A stretch of 11,533 nt of DNA from Fimadaptatus sp948467645 (GCA_948467645.1 CAOKFD010000077.1:1-11533); one strand, 5' to 3'. Positions 1 to 7,154 are shown, numbered from the stretch's first letter. Program-made: numbers and translations. The notes: generated by a model from the sequence alone, not told the origin.

Positions 1-92
1 GGTTGGTGAAAGCGGCAAGAGCCATACCGGCGCTATGCACTATTATTACAAATGCTGATATTGACAATATCACAATGATTCGAACTTTTTAA
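1..92 (+). other. 3' tail of an unidentified upstream gene (frame uncertain)
   Basis: Two plus-strand frames are open from the first base. One ends with TGA at 56-58 and would give the C-terminus VGESGKSHTGAMHYYYKC. The other ends with TAA at 90-92, only 31 bases before the ABC gene start, and would end in ...NADIDNITMIRTF. The sequence does not decide which is real, and neither is recognised. The first resembles a short peptide tail rich in Tyr and ending in Cys. The second fits the usual short spacing of operon genes. At least one may be the tail of a gene co-transcribed with the exporter. Confidence 0.25.
56..72. promoter_or_regulatory. 17-bp perfect palindrome, possible operator
   Basis: TGATATTG (56-63) and CAATATCA (65-72) are exact inverted repeats around a single central base, 52 bases before the first exporter start codon. 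Such odd-length dyads are typical of sites for dimeric repressors. A TTGACA hexamer (61-66) lies inside it, but no well-spaced -10 follows, so a promoter cannot be claimed. The palindrome also overlaps the TGA of one candidate upstream frame. Confidence 0.4.
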
Positions 93-123
93 TGCCGTAA
101 ACATATGCAGGAGGAAATCAACC

Positions 124-1713
124 ATGCCAACTCATAGCGCCGTACACAGCCGTATGAAAGGAGCTTGTGCGCTCACTTCTGTAGGCAAACTTTGCGAGAT
201 ACCACTGAATCTGGTACTTGCAAGTAAGCTTGCTGCCGCCATTGCGGGAGCAACAGAAGGCAATGTTGGCATAGTAACAGAGCAATTGATTTGGATAATT
301 GCATTTGCACTGTTGCTGCTTATAATACAGCTAATTGAGAAAGTTACAATTCAAAAATTAGTGTTGCGTATGGAGAATCGTTGTAAACTCGATTTTTTAG
401 GTGAAGTTATTGATAACCCGCTATACAAGCTGTTTGGAGCAGACTATGGCGAATTGACTGAGAATTTAAACGATGATATCGAGACTTCTTCAAAACGCTA
501 TACAGAACTTTGGCCAGTAATGATAACCGGTGTAGTCAGTACGTTTGTGTATATCGCATACTTGCTGCAGGGAAGTCCACTGATTGCTATAACGATTTTC
601 GGAATTTCGTTATTGCAGTTAATGCCTCCCGTGATAATTAAGCGCTATATGCAAATCAACTATGAGGATTGCCGAAAGATTGAGGCAAAGATTACGGATC
701 AAATTACAGAAGCAGTTATGGGTTTTGATGTCATCAAGCTATATGGACTTGCAAAATGGTGGCAGCGGCGTATGGCGGCATTGCATAAAGACTACATTAT
801 AGTTGGCAATAAGTCCGAAGCTACTGCCACCGCACAAATATCAATGGAAAAACTTCTCGACAATATACTTAAATATGGCACATATGCAATACTTGGCGTG
901 TATGCGATGTTCAAAATCTGCCCTATAGAGGAGGCATTATTTGGCATAGCATTGTCGCCAAGCTTGTTTGCATCGGTAAAAAATACATTTTCTGCAATAC
1001 CGGATATTTCTGTGGCGAACGTTTCAGATGGCAGGCTGAAAAAGTGGCATGATGCGAATAAATGCGATAATGTTACTCTAAATGATGGAGGAGTGTCCTT
1101 AAACAACGTAAAATGCAATTATGACGCAAATACAGTTATAAATCATATTACTTATAAATTTGAAGAAAATAAAGTGTATGCAATTAAAGGTAGGAATGGA
1201 TCAGGTAAATCAACGTTAGTTTACCTGATTGCCGGTTTGCTGCTTCCAAGTGAAGGCCATTTAAAGGTCGGTGGCGTCGAGCCAATGAACTTTTCTGAGA
1301 GAACTTATCTCAACGACATATTTTGGATGCCGCAGCATGACCCGGAATTTGATGTAAGCGTACATGAACTGTTTGAAATGTTCGGTAGTCGGTGTTCCAT
1401 GTCTGAATTAATGCGAACAGCTTTCAGATTGGGATTGCCGGTCGAGCGGATTAATGCATGTACATTGCGAGAACTGTCTGGAGGTGAACGCAAAAAGGCA
1501 ATTCTTGCGATTGCATTTACGTTGCAGCCCCGAATACTCTTACTTGATGAACCAACAAATTTTCTCGATGAGCAGGCTGAAAAAGAATTTCTTTCTTTGC
1601 TGCACGAAAGAAAAGGAACTACTATTGTTGTCAGTCATGACACTGTATGTTGTGCAGCGGCTGATGTGGTTCTTACTATTGAAAATGGAGAAATTCGACA
1701 TGCAACGATCTGA
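124..1713 (+). CDS. ABC exporter half-transporter (permease-ATPase fusion), subunit 1
   Basis: One half of an ABC-type membrane exporter, 529 aa, with an N-terminal six-helix-type membrane domain (about residues 10-310) followed by a nucleotide-binding domain. The ATPase motifs are all visible: Walker A GRNGSGKST with K362, a Q-loop in the segment WMPQHDPEF, signature LSGGE at 451-455, Walker B ILLLDEP with catalytic E476, and switch H505 in VVSHD. The D-loop reads NFLDE rather than the SALD usual in exporters. The ATG at 124 is chosen because a perfect AGGAGG lies at 109-114, nine bases upstream. The gene overlaps the next half-transporter, so the two should be made together and form a heterodimer powered by ATP. 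The substrate (peptide, drug or lipid) cannot be read from the sequence. The first membrane helix is weakly hydrophobic. Confidence 0.9.
   Translation: MPTHSAVHSRMKGACALTSVGKLCEIPLNLVLASKLAAAIAGATEGNVGIVTEQLIWIIAFALLLLIIQLIEKVTIQKLVLRMENRCKLDFLGEVIDNPLYKLFGADYGELTENLNDDIETSSKRYTELWPVMITGVVSTFVYIAYLLQGSPLIAITIFGISLLQLMPPVIIKRYMQINYEDCRKIEAKITDQITEAVMGFDVIKLYGLAKWWQRRMAALHKDYIIVGNKSEATATAQISMEKLLDNILKYGTYAILGVYAMFKICPIEEALFGIALSPSLFASVKNTFSAIPDISVANVSDGRLKKWHDANKCDNVTLNDGGVSLNNVKCNYDANTVINHITYKFEENKVYAIKGRNGSGKSTLVYLIAGLLLPSEGHLKVGGVEPMNFSERTYLNDIFWMPQHDPEFDVSVHELFEMFGSRCSMSELMRTAFRLGLPVERINACTLRELSGGERKKAILAIAFTLQPRILLLDEPTNFLDEQAEKEFLSLLHERKGTTIVVSHDTVCCAAADVVLTIENGEIRHATI
1687..1690 (+). promoter_or_regulatory. 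Ribosome binding site deciding the start of exporter subunit 2
   Basis: GGAG at 1687-1690 lies nine bases before the ATG at 1700, inside the end of the preceding gene. It has no suitable relation to the ATG at 1685 or to the far upstream TTG-type starts that would extend the frame to 1454. This sets the gene start at 1700 and implies translational coupling. Confidence 0.6.
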
Positions 1714-3298
1714 CAAACATATTCGAAATGATGTTTTCCACGATTGTGCAGTAGCTATGGCAGCACCATTGGCTATGATAGTTACTGGTAATTTGATAAC
1801 TGAGTTATTAAATATATACACTGCACGTATTTTTGGCGACTTTGCAGATGCGGTATTTGCGTTGGATGTATCTATCGGGCTAAAAAATGTAGTGCTTCTT
1901 GCAATATGTATACTCTCTATAACTGTATTTGCACCTATATTCAATATGCTTGGAAATTTTGTAATGCTTAGAAACGCACTGCGCCATGATAACATGGTGT
2001 TTGGAAGATTCTTACAGCGTGACATGCAAAATGTGCTCAAGTGCGACTTGGGCGAGCTACAATATCAGCTTGAAGACGCTCCGAATGATTTGCGTATATA
2101 CTGGACAAACTTTATAGGACAGGCGCTTGTATTGCCGTTTGGGTGGGCATATCTATTATATTGTGCAGGAAATATTAGCTGGCTACTGACGGCAATCATG
2201 ATAGCCATATCAATGCTCAAACTGGCGCTGTCTATTTTCTTGTGCAAGCAAATATCTAAAAATGATAAAGCGGAGCAAAGATACAATGCAGCGCGCCGCG
2301 CATATGAAACAGACATGCTGCGCCAACCTTACATCATTAAGATGTTTGGCTTGAAAGTGCCATTAATAGCCAGAATAGATCGCCTGTTCATGAAGTACTA
2401 TAAGCAATCTGGCATACGACAAATGAAAGTTAAGGCGGCAACTGAAGCCCTCCCGACATTTATCGATAAGCTTACGACGATAATAGTATTTGCAGCAGGT
2501 GCAGTCTACGTTGCGCATGGTACGATTTCGCCGGGTAAGTTGGCGGCAATGGTCGCATACATTCCAATAGCGCAAGCACTGTTAGACAATATGAGCGGCA
2601 TGGTTGAAAATTATCAGCTCATGATGAATGCATCCATACGCGTCGGCGAATTCTATCGAGATGCTGAATCAGACTGCGGTAATGAGATATTTCAGTTTAA
2701 ATCCATTGTTGGTAAAAACGTAAGTTTTCAGTATTCGGACGAAACTGTGCTTAAAGAAATAAGTTTTTCGATTAATCGGGGAGATAAGATTCGGATTACC
2801 GGCGAAAATGGCAGTGGTAAGTCAACACTTATAAAAATAGTATGTGGATTGCTCAAAAACTATAAAGGCGACATTTACTTAAATGGCGATGACTTTAAGG
2901 CTGTCAATGTGATAAAATGGCGGCAAATAATTTCTTATGCACCACAAACGCCATATTTATTTAGAACTACGGTGAGAGAGAATATCACATTCGATGACGA
3001 TACATTATTGAGCGATAATGCTGAAAAGTTGATGAATGCATTTTCTATATTACCGCTTGCCGAAAAGCAAGTGATTGTAGATAATGATTTATCAGGTGGT
3101 GAGAAGCAGAAAATTTCAATCATCCGAGCACTGCTGCGCAAAAGCGACATATTGATTCTTGATGAGCCTACGAATCATCTTGACGCAGGCAGCATTGATT
3201 TTCTGCGCCAGTGGCTCTCAAATGAACCACGGACGATCATTGTTATTACACATAGTCATGAGTTGGATGACGTAATATCAAAATGCCTAAACATATAG
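1700..3298 (+). CDS. ABC exporter half-transporter (permease-ATPase fusion), subunit 2
   Basis: Second half of the heterodimeric exporter, 532 aa from the ATG at 1700. The frame is open back to 1454, but that stretch is the other gene read out of phase. The start at 1700 gives a 14-base overlap with subunit 1. The membrane domain occupies roughly residues 1-330, with hydrophobic stretches such as LTTIIVFAAGAVYVA. The ATPase domain has Walker A GENGSGKST with K374, Q-loop SYAPQTPYLF, signature LSGGE at 464-468, Walker B ILILDEP with catalytic E489 and switch H518 in ITHSHE. Both partners keep the catalytic glutamate, unlike heterodimeric exporters that have one degenerate ATP site. The D-loop reads NHLDA, a form more usual in ABC-F and other soluble ABC proteins. 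The gene ends in TAG shortly before a strong terminator. Confidence 0.9.
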   Translation: MQRSDKHIRNDVFHDCAVAMAAPLAMIVTGNLITELLNIYTARIFGDFADAVFALDVSIGLKNVVLLAICILSITVFAPIFNMLGNFVMLRNALRHDNMVFGRFLQRDMQNVLKCDLGELQYQLEDAPNDLRIYWTNFIGQALVLPFGWAYLLYCAGNISWLLTAIMIAISMLKLALSIFLCKQISKNDKAEQRYNAARRAYETDMLRQPYIIKMFGLKVPLIARIDRLFMKYYKQSGIRQMKVKAATEALPTFIDKLTTIIVFAAGAVYVAHGTISPGKLAAMVAYIPIAQALLDNMSGMVENYQLMMNASIRVGEFYRDAESDCGNEIFQFKSIVGKNVSFQYSDETVLKEISFSINRGDKIRITGENGSGKSTLIKIVCGLLKNYKGDIYLNGDDFKAVNVIKWRQIISYAPQTPYLFRTTVRENITFDDDTLLSDNAEKLMNAFSILPLAEKQVIVDNDLSGGEKQKISIIRALLRKSDILILDEPTNHLDAGSIDFLRQWLSNEPRTIIVITHSHELDDVISKCLNI

Positions 3299-3360
3299 TG
3301 GTGTTGACCAAATGCAAAGCTTGAAGTTTATGACTAGACAGAAGCAATCATTTGAGGGGG

Positions 3361-3398
3361 GCTGAGACGTTCTATGAACGTTTCAGCTCGACTTTTTT
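3361..3398 (+). terminator. Intrinsic terminator of the ABC exporter operon
   Basis: A 12-bp stem (3361-3372 with 3376-3387, one G-T wobble) closes a 3-base loop and is followed by TCGAC and a run of six T at 3393-3398. It sits about 60 bases after the stop of exporter subunit 2 and ends the operon. Confidence 0.88.
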
Positions 3399-3681
3399 GT
3401 GGCTTAAATTAGTAGAAACATTTAGAGTGCGTTTAAAAAACTTTGAGTACGCAAACACAGACGTTGTGGCGGAATTTATTTATATCAAAGCTTTATTATT
3501 TAGCGCTGCTAAGCACTCAAATTTCTCCATCGAACTTACATAAAAAAACACTCGAGTCGGTGGATTATTATGCCTGAGGTACGTTCTAATCGAACGTATG
3601 TAGACATGTGAGAACGATATGATGTGAAAGTTGGCGCATACTGGAAAAACGTTTGACGATTGGATAGCAGGGGAGGCACAT
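3399..3681. other. Non-coding stretch, AT-rich, with one dyad
   Basis: No frame here looks like a gene: candidate ORFs on both strands are short, lack ribosome sites and have no recognisable protein features. The only structure seen is the inverted repeat at 3580-3598. Composition shifts from AT-rich to GC-rich at its right-hand end. Confidence 0.5.
3580..3598. repeat. 7-bp inverted repeat, possible regulatory site
   Basis: TACGTTC (3580-3586) and GAACGTA (3592-3598) form a perfect dyad with a 5-base centre. No T-run follows, so it is not a terminator. Its core ACGTTCTAATCGAACGT closely resembles the inner part of the exporter terminator stem, ACGTTCTATGAACGT (3367-3381). Confidence 0.35.
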
Positions 3682-3777
3682 ATGGACGGGCAGCAATACA
3701 AAATGCCGCGGCCGGGCGATCTTGGTTATCTTGCGCGCTGGATTTTCCATTGCGTCGGATCAGTCCGTTCTCTATAG
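3682..3777 (+). CDS. Small ORF, 31 aa, unknown function
   Basis: The ATG at 3682 is preceded by GGGGAGG at 3670-3676, a good ribosome site with about five bases of spacing, better than expected by chance. The peptide begins MDGQQYKMPRPGDLGYLARW and ends at TAG 3775-3777. It has a basic middle and a short hydrophobic stretch (WIFHCVG), but no recognised family. It could be a genuine small protein, a leader peptide for something downstream, or the intact 5' end of a gene whose remainder has decayed. Its stop lies inside the left arm of the dyad at 3776-3811. Confidence 0.3.
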   Translation: MDGQQYKMPRPGDLGYLARWIFHCVGSVRSL

Positions 3778-3811
3778 TTGTACACACAAACATATGGTTG
3801 CATGTACAACT
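3776..3811. promoter_or_regulatory. 36-bp dyad, operator-like
   Basis: AGTTGTACA (3776-3784) and TGTACAACT (3803-3811) are perfect 9-bp inverted repeats. The 18-bp centre is itself nearly symmetric around CATATG (3791-3796), so the whole element is symmetric about 3793.5. This is the form of a site bound by a dimeric repressor (TetR-like or similar). A TGTTTTG stretch follows, so a weak terminator hairpin is the alternative reading. No regulator gene is present nearby. Confidence 0.45.
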
Positions 3812-4160
3812 TGTTTTGCGTACAGTATAGCACATGCGATTTTGCAAGGCAATGGGGTAGGGGCGCATAGCGGGAATTTTTACAGCGATGGTAAATGGCG
3901 GCGCAAACGCGATAAGACGCGCCGCTGCGCGCGGTCGCTACAGGGCCGGTCTGTTCAATGCGCTTGTCGGCAATTTGGCAGTATGCCAGCCGCGCGGATG
4001 CATTTGAGTATGCTCACAGACTGTGGCGCTTTTTCCAAAGGGCGGTGGAGGGCGCTTTTTTACATACCATGTCCGGCACAGCGGAAAGTGCAAGTTACAT
4101 TAGACACGTTTGCCAATGCTCGCTGAAGCCGGAAACGCCGTGCAGCCGCCGCATAATCGC
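3812..4160. other. No recognisable gene; probable decayed sequence
   Basis: Frames of up to 134 codons are open on the plus strand, but their translations are Cys/Arg-rich, change character along their length, and show no domain, membrane segments or ribosome site. In an intact operon the N-terminal membrane half of EcfT would be expected here or just downstream, and no frame reads like it. I see only GC-rich sequence with two copies of GGCGCTTTTT (about 4025 and 4051), and interpret the stretch as a degraded remnant. Confidence 0.4.
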
Positions 4161-4189
4161 TTGACAGAATCGCCGTAAGGCGGTATGCT
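4161..4189 (+). promoter_or_regulatory. Consensus-like sigma-A promoter
   Basis: TTGACA (4161-4166) and TATGCT (4184-4189) are separated by exactly 17 bases. The spacer contains a small dyad CGCC-GTAA-GGCG. A transcript from here would start near 4196, downstream of the ATG at 4185, and would cover the EcfT fragment and the nitrilase gene. It may be what keeps the hydrolase gene expressed; a chance match is possible. Confidence 0.4.
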
Positions 4190-4601
4190 AGGCAGGGAAG
4201 TTTTTGAGCCAACACCGGCATGGAGTCAGGGGGAGAACTTCCATAATCTACCGCCGGTACTGTTCGTATCCACGACTAATCTCAGCGAATTTGCCGCTTC
4301 GCTCAACCGCATCGGCGTGAGCTATAAAACTTCCTGTTCCGTGGCGTTGGCGCTGCGCTACATACCCGATATACAGCGCGAGTATTACGATATCGCTCAG
4401 TCGCAGCAGGCGCGCGGCATAGGGATGGGCAAAAAGGCGTCGCTCGTCAGGCGGCTGAAGGCCGCGTCATCGATACTGATACCGCTGATTTTGTCCGGCC
4501 TGGACCGAATCGAGGTCATCTCCAACGCGATGGAACTGTGCGGCTTTGGCAAGAATAAAAAGCGCACATGGTACATGGCGCGCCGCTTTGTTTGGGAGTG
4601 A
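4185..4601 (+). pseudogene. ecfT: EcfT (energy-coupling factor transporter membrane subunit), C-terminal fragment
   Basis: EcfT is the membrane scaffold of ECF importers for vitamins and metals; it couples the paired ATPases EcfA/EcfA' to the substrate-binding S subunit. The 138 codons match only the C-terminal half: TTNLSEFAASLNRIGVSYK, ALALRYIPDIQREYY, then the first coupling motif A76-R77-G78 in QSQQARGIG, and the second coupling helix in AMELCGFGKNKKRTWY. Family members have an Arg in that second motif (AMELRGFG); here it is C119, explained by one CGC-to-TGC change at 4539. A TAA at 4176-4178 lies just upstream in frame, so the N-terminal membrane helices are absent. The first ATG overlaps a -10 promoter hexamer, and no good ribosome site supports any start. 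No ATPase or S-subunit gene is present. It is most likely a pseudogene. Confidence 0.75.
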
Positions 4602-4607
4602 AGAGCT

Positions 4608-5318
4608 ATGCGGATTGGTTTAGTTTCATACCGATGTGAAAATCGGAACACCGAATTCAATATGAGCCAGATTGAACTCGCCATGCAGCGCTCTAAAGGG
4701 AAAATTGATCTGCTTTGCTTTGGCGAGGCATTCCTGCAGGGCTTTGACGCCCTATACTGGGATTATGAAGCCGATAAGGCGATAGCGCTGGAACTCTCGT
4801 CGGAAACGATTTCCCGGCTGCGGAGCTGGACAGTGCAGTACGGTGTTTCTCTGATCACGGGATATATTGAAAGGGATCGTGAGAAGCTGTATTCGTCCTG
4901 CGTCGTCATTTCAGAAGGCGAGATAGTCCATAACTACAGGCGCATATCGAAGGGATGGAAAGAATATTCAAAAACAGACGGGCACTATTGCGAGGGGAAC
5001 GAAACGGGTTCGTTTTATATTCAAGGCAAAGAGGTGACGCTGGCGCTTTGCGGCGACCTCTGGGAGTTTCCCGATAGATTCAGGACGGATAAGCTGCTGA
5101 TCTGGCCCATCTATGTCAATTACACGATCGACGAATGGAATCACGGCGCCATTGATGAATATGCGGCGCAGGCTGCATTAGCGGCGAGCGACGTACTTAT
5201 GATCAATCCGATCGACAATAGGCCGGTGAACCACGGCGGCTCTTTCCATTTTCATGACGGACAGACAGTCGCAAAGATTCCGTTTGATCGTGAAGGAATA
5301 TTAACTGTTAACGTCTGA
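4608..5318 (+). CDS. Nitrilase-superfamily carbon-nitrogen hydrolase
   Basis: A cytoplasmic hydrolase of non-peptide C-N bonds (amidase, carbamoylase or nitrilase type), 236 aa, slightly shorter than the usual 260-280. The fold markers are in order: the N-terminal strand MRIGLVSY, catalytic Glu40 in LLCFGEAF, and nucleophile Cys148 in LALCGDLWEFP. The catalytic Lys is less certain: the usual Y-R-K position reads Y110-R111-R112, with K115 and K118 just after in ISKGWKEY. The start at 4608 is supported by GGGAG at 4594-4598. The EcfT fragment stops only six bases upstream, which suggests an old operon in which the hydrolase processed the imported compound; that link is inference. Substrate is unknown. 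The frame looks intact. Confidence 0.85.
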   Translation: MRIGLVSYRCENRNTEFNMSQIELAMQRSKGKIDLLCFGEAFLQGFDALYWDYEADKAIALELSSETISRLRSWTVQYGVSLITGYIERDREKLYSSCVVISEGEIVHNYRRISKGWKEYSKTDGHYCEGNETGSFYIQGKEVTLALCGDLWEFPDRFRTDKLLIWPIYVNYTIDEWNHGAIDEYAAQAALAASDVLMINPIDNRPVNHGGSFHFHDGQTVAKIPFDREGILTVNV

Positions 5319-5361
5319 AGGACTTCTTTATAAATTCCGGTGGCGTTGAGATGAATAAACC

Positions 5362-5409
5362 ATATGGGACTGCGAAAGGATTTTGCGTACTTTCACAGCC
5401 CCATATTTT
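5362..5409 (+). terminator. Hairpin terminator between convergent genes
   Basis: ATATGGG (5362-5368) pairs with CCCATAT (5400-5406), CTG (5370-5372) with CAG (5396-5398), and GAAAG (5374-5378) with CTTTC (5390-5394). This makes a 15-pair stem with two mismatches and an 11-base loop. A short T-run (5406-5409, then TATT) follows on the plus strand, so it best serves the nitrilase gene. It lies 18 bases past the end of the anti-sigma-like gene and may also stop minus-strand transcription, although the T-tract on that side is poor. Confidence 0.65.
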
Positions 5410-5423
5410 GTATTCGAGAAATA

Positions 5424-6623
5424 CTATCGGTCTGTAAGCTTGATATTGATGATATCGTCGTAAACTATGAGATTGAAATCATCGTCATAGAACCCGACGG
5501 TGATTTGAAATTCTTCAGGGAACACCTGCAAAGCCATTGCATCCAGCGTAAACATTGTGCTCCAACGGCCGTCCGCTAATTGTACGGGGTCTTCGATGAC
5601 GCCGCCCTGGTTTAGAGACCAGACGGCTGTGTTCGGGACATTGACCTTCAGACTCAGCAAGGTCCCCATGCCTTTGCCGCCATTGCCGGGCTCATTGTCG
5701 GTAATGTACTCAATTTCAAGCTTCGCTGTGAAGGGCGTTACCATACAGCTGTGGATTCGGATCTCATACCCGTCGAAGACGAATGACTCCGGACCGGTAT
5801 AGGTGCGGATTTCGCTCACATCCATTGCGCTGATATCGACCTTTAGGGTAAAACGATCGGCGATTTCCATCAAACCAGTCTGCAGCAGGGCATCGGAATA
5901 AGACATATATCTGTCATATCCACCGTTATAGCAATAGGTCAATTCTCCGCCTTCCATCGGCAGCTGACCGTTTGCCAGCATCTCACGGCATCGCTTCTCA
6001 TAATCCTTATCGTCTTCATCATCAAGTTTGCGAACTTCCACAATCTCGCCAGTAGGGCGGAGGATAGAGAACGTGATCTCGCACTCGCCGCGGCTATTTT
6101 CAGGCAATTCGCCTATAACCGCGCCGTCCGTCTTTTGCTTCAGCAGATAGTTGGTTGTATTCCTTTCATTTCTGGAACTGACGCGCTCCCCTCCAATGGC
6201 GATTCCATCAAGAACCACATACAGCCTGTCGCCCTCATTAAGCGGCTCCAGCGTCCAGCCAAGGCCATAAGTTCCAGACGCCGAATCATACAACGCCTCC
6301 GTCAGCGTACAGCGCACAGCGTTTCCTTCATAGCCGCCACTTATCTGATGAATGTCATTGAGCATTTCCTGCCGCTCAGCGTTATCGTTTGTGTTATATA
6401 TTTGCCCGATATTGCTTACCCACTCAACAGCCAGAGCGACTGTTATTGACACGACCAACAGCGCAATAGCGAGAATTGCAGATACAGAAAGCTTCTTAGC
6501 CATAGGTTTTTCTCCTTTCGCGTTTGCAATAATCCGCTGCGTGAGCCATGGATCTTCTTTCAATCCTGAAAGAGCGGCGTTCATAGCCTGTTGGACTTTT
6601 TTCTGTTCTTCATGCAGATTCAT
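5424..6623 (-). CDS. Anti-sigma-factor-like membrane protein
   Basis: A one-pass membrane protein of 399 aa: a short cytoplasmic N-terminus (about 1-44) with SGLKEDPWLTQRIIANA, a single hydrophobic helix at about 45-66, and a large extracytoplasmic domain of beta-rich character. It follows an ECF sigma factor gene with a 14-base overlap, the usual arrangement for a sigma/anti-sigma pair. The N-terminus has no HxxxCxxC zinc motif, so it is not a classical ZAS anti-sigma factor. It resembles the N-terminal/TM layout of Clostridiales proteins often annotated DUF4179-like. Its likely role is to hold the sigma factor at the membrane and release it on an envelope signal; this is inferred from context. 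The frame is open to a GTG at 6632, but the ATG at 6623 is preferred because GGAAGG lies at a proper distance before it. Confidence 0.75.
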   Translation of the reverse strand: MNLHEEQKKVQQAMNAALSGLKEDPWLTQRIIANAKGEKPMAKKLSVSAILAIALLVVSITVALAVEWVSNIGQIYNTNDNAERQEMLNDIHQISGGYEGNAVRCTLTEALYDSASGTYGLGWTLEPLNEGDRLYVVLDGIAIGGERVSSRNERNTTNYLLKQKTDGAVIGELPENSRGECEITFSILRPTGEIVEVRKLDDEDDKDYEKRCREMLANGQLPMEGGELTYCYNGGYDRYMSYSDALLQTGLMEIADRFTLKVDISAMDVSEIRTYTGPESFVFDGYEIRIHSCMVTPFTAKLEIEYITDNEPGNGGKGMGTLLSLKVNVPNTAVWSLNQGGVIEDPVQLADGRWSTMFTLDAMALQVFPEEFQITVGFYDDDFNLIVYDDIINIKLTDR

Positions 6624-7131
6624 GATCTTCACTTCCTTCCATAACAGAACGCAGTCTTCGCCTTGCGCGGTTCAATCGACTGCCGACGGCCTGTGGGCTG
6701 ATCCCTAATGCTTCGGCAGCCTCGGCGTAAGTCATACCCTGAAACCAGCACAGCAACGCAACTTCCTTTAGCTTTGCGGGCAGTCTCATGATCGCAAGCG
6801 TCAGCCTTTCCTCTTCTGGCTCCACGGGAGACGCTGGCTCTGGGATCATATCCAAAGTCACGGAACGGTCAACGTGCCGGAACCAGCCGGTTCTACGCAG
6901 ATCCTTGCATGTATTTATCGCTATACGGCTGAGCCAGGTCTTCTCAGAAGCAGTCTCCCTGAAACCATTCAGATTCCGATATGCTTTTATGAATGTTTCC
7001 TGTACCGCATCCTTGGCCAGTTCCTCGTCGCGCAGGTAGGCATAGCATAATCTTAGCAGAGTAAGCTGGTACTGGTTTACCATGCACTCGATTCGTTCTT
7101 TGCAACTGTCAGGGCCCTTGACAGCTCCCAT
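6610..7131 (-). CDS. RNA polymerase sigma factor, ECF subfamily
   Basis: A group IV sigma factor of 173 aa that redirects RNA polymerase to a small regulon. Region 2 covers MVNQYQLTLLRLCYAYL, RDEELAKDAVQETFIKAY and TWLSRIAINTCKDLRR. An acidic Pro-rich linker follows (IPEPASPVEPEEE). Region 4 begins LPAKLKEVALLCWFQGMTY and carries the helix-turn-helix YAEAAEALGISPQAVGSRL. The frame is open to a GTG at 7152, but the ATG at 7131 fits better: AGGTGG precedes it, and the putative autoregulatory -10 element (7155-7162) lies right beside the GTG, so a transcript would begin downstream of it. The gene overlaps the anti-sigma-like gene at its 3' end. Confidence 0.92.
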   Translation of the reverse strand: MGAVKGPDSCKERIECMVNQYQLTLLRLCYAYLRDEELAKDAVQETFIKAYRNLNGFRETASEKTWLSRIAINTCKDLRRTGWFRHVDRSVTLDMIPEPASPVEPEEERLTLAIMRLPAKLKEVALLCWFQGMTYAEAAEALGISPQAVGSRLNRARRRLRSVMEGSEDHESA

Positions 7132-7154
7132 GGCGCATTCACCACCTTTCACTC

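Noticed and set aside
74..92. TTCGAAT-like T-loop of a minus-strand tRNA
   Set aside because: The flanking bases do not pair as a T-stem, and no acceptor or anticodon arm is found.
1454..1699. N-terminal extension of exporter subunit 2 back to 1454
   Set aside because: The stretch is the ATPase end of subunit 1 read out of frame; the GGAG-ATG pair at 1687-1702 gives a normal start.
3536..3868. Minus-strand ORF of 110 codons
   Set aside because: It has no ribosome site, no domain and an unlikely amino-acid make-up, and it crosses two dyad elements.
3722..4126. Plus-strand ORF of 134 codons before the EcfT fragment
   Set aside because: Cys/Arg-rich translation with no membrane helices; it does not read like the missing N-terminal half of EcfT and lacks a ribosome site.
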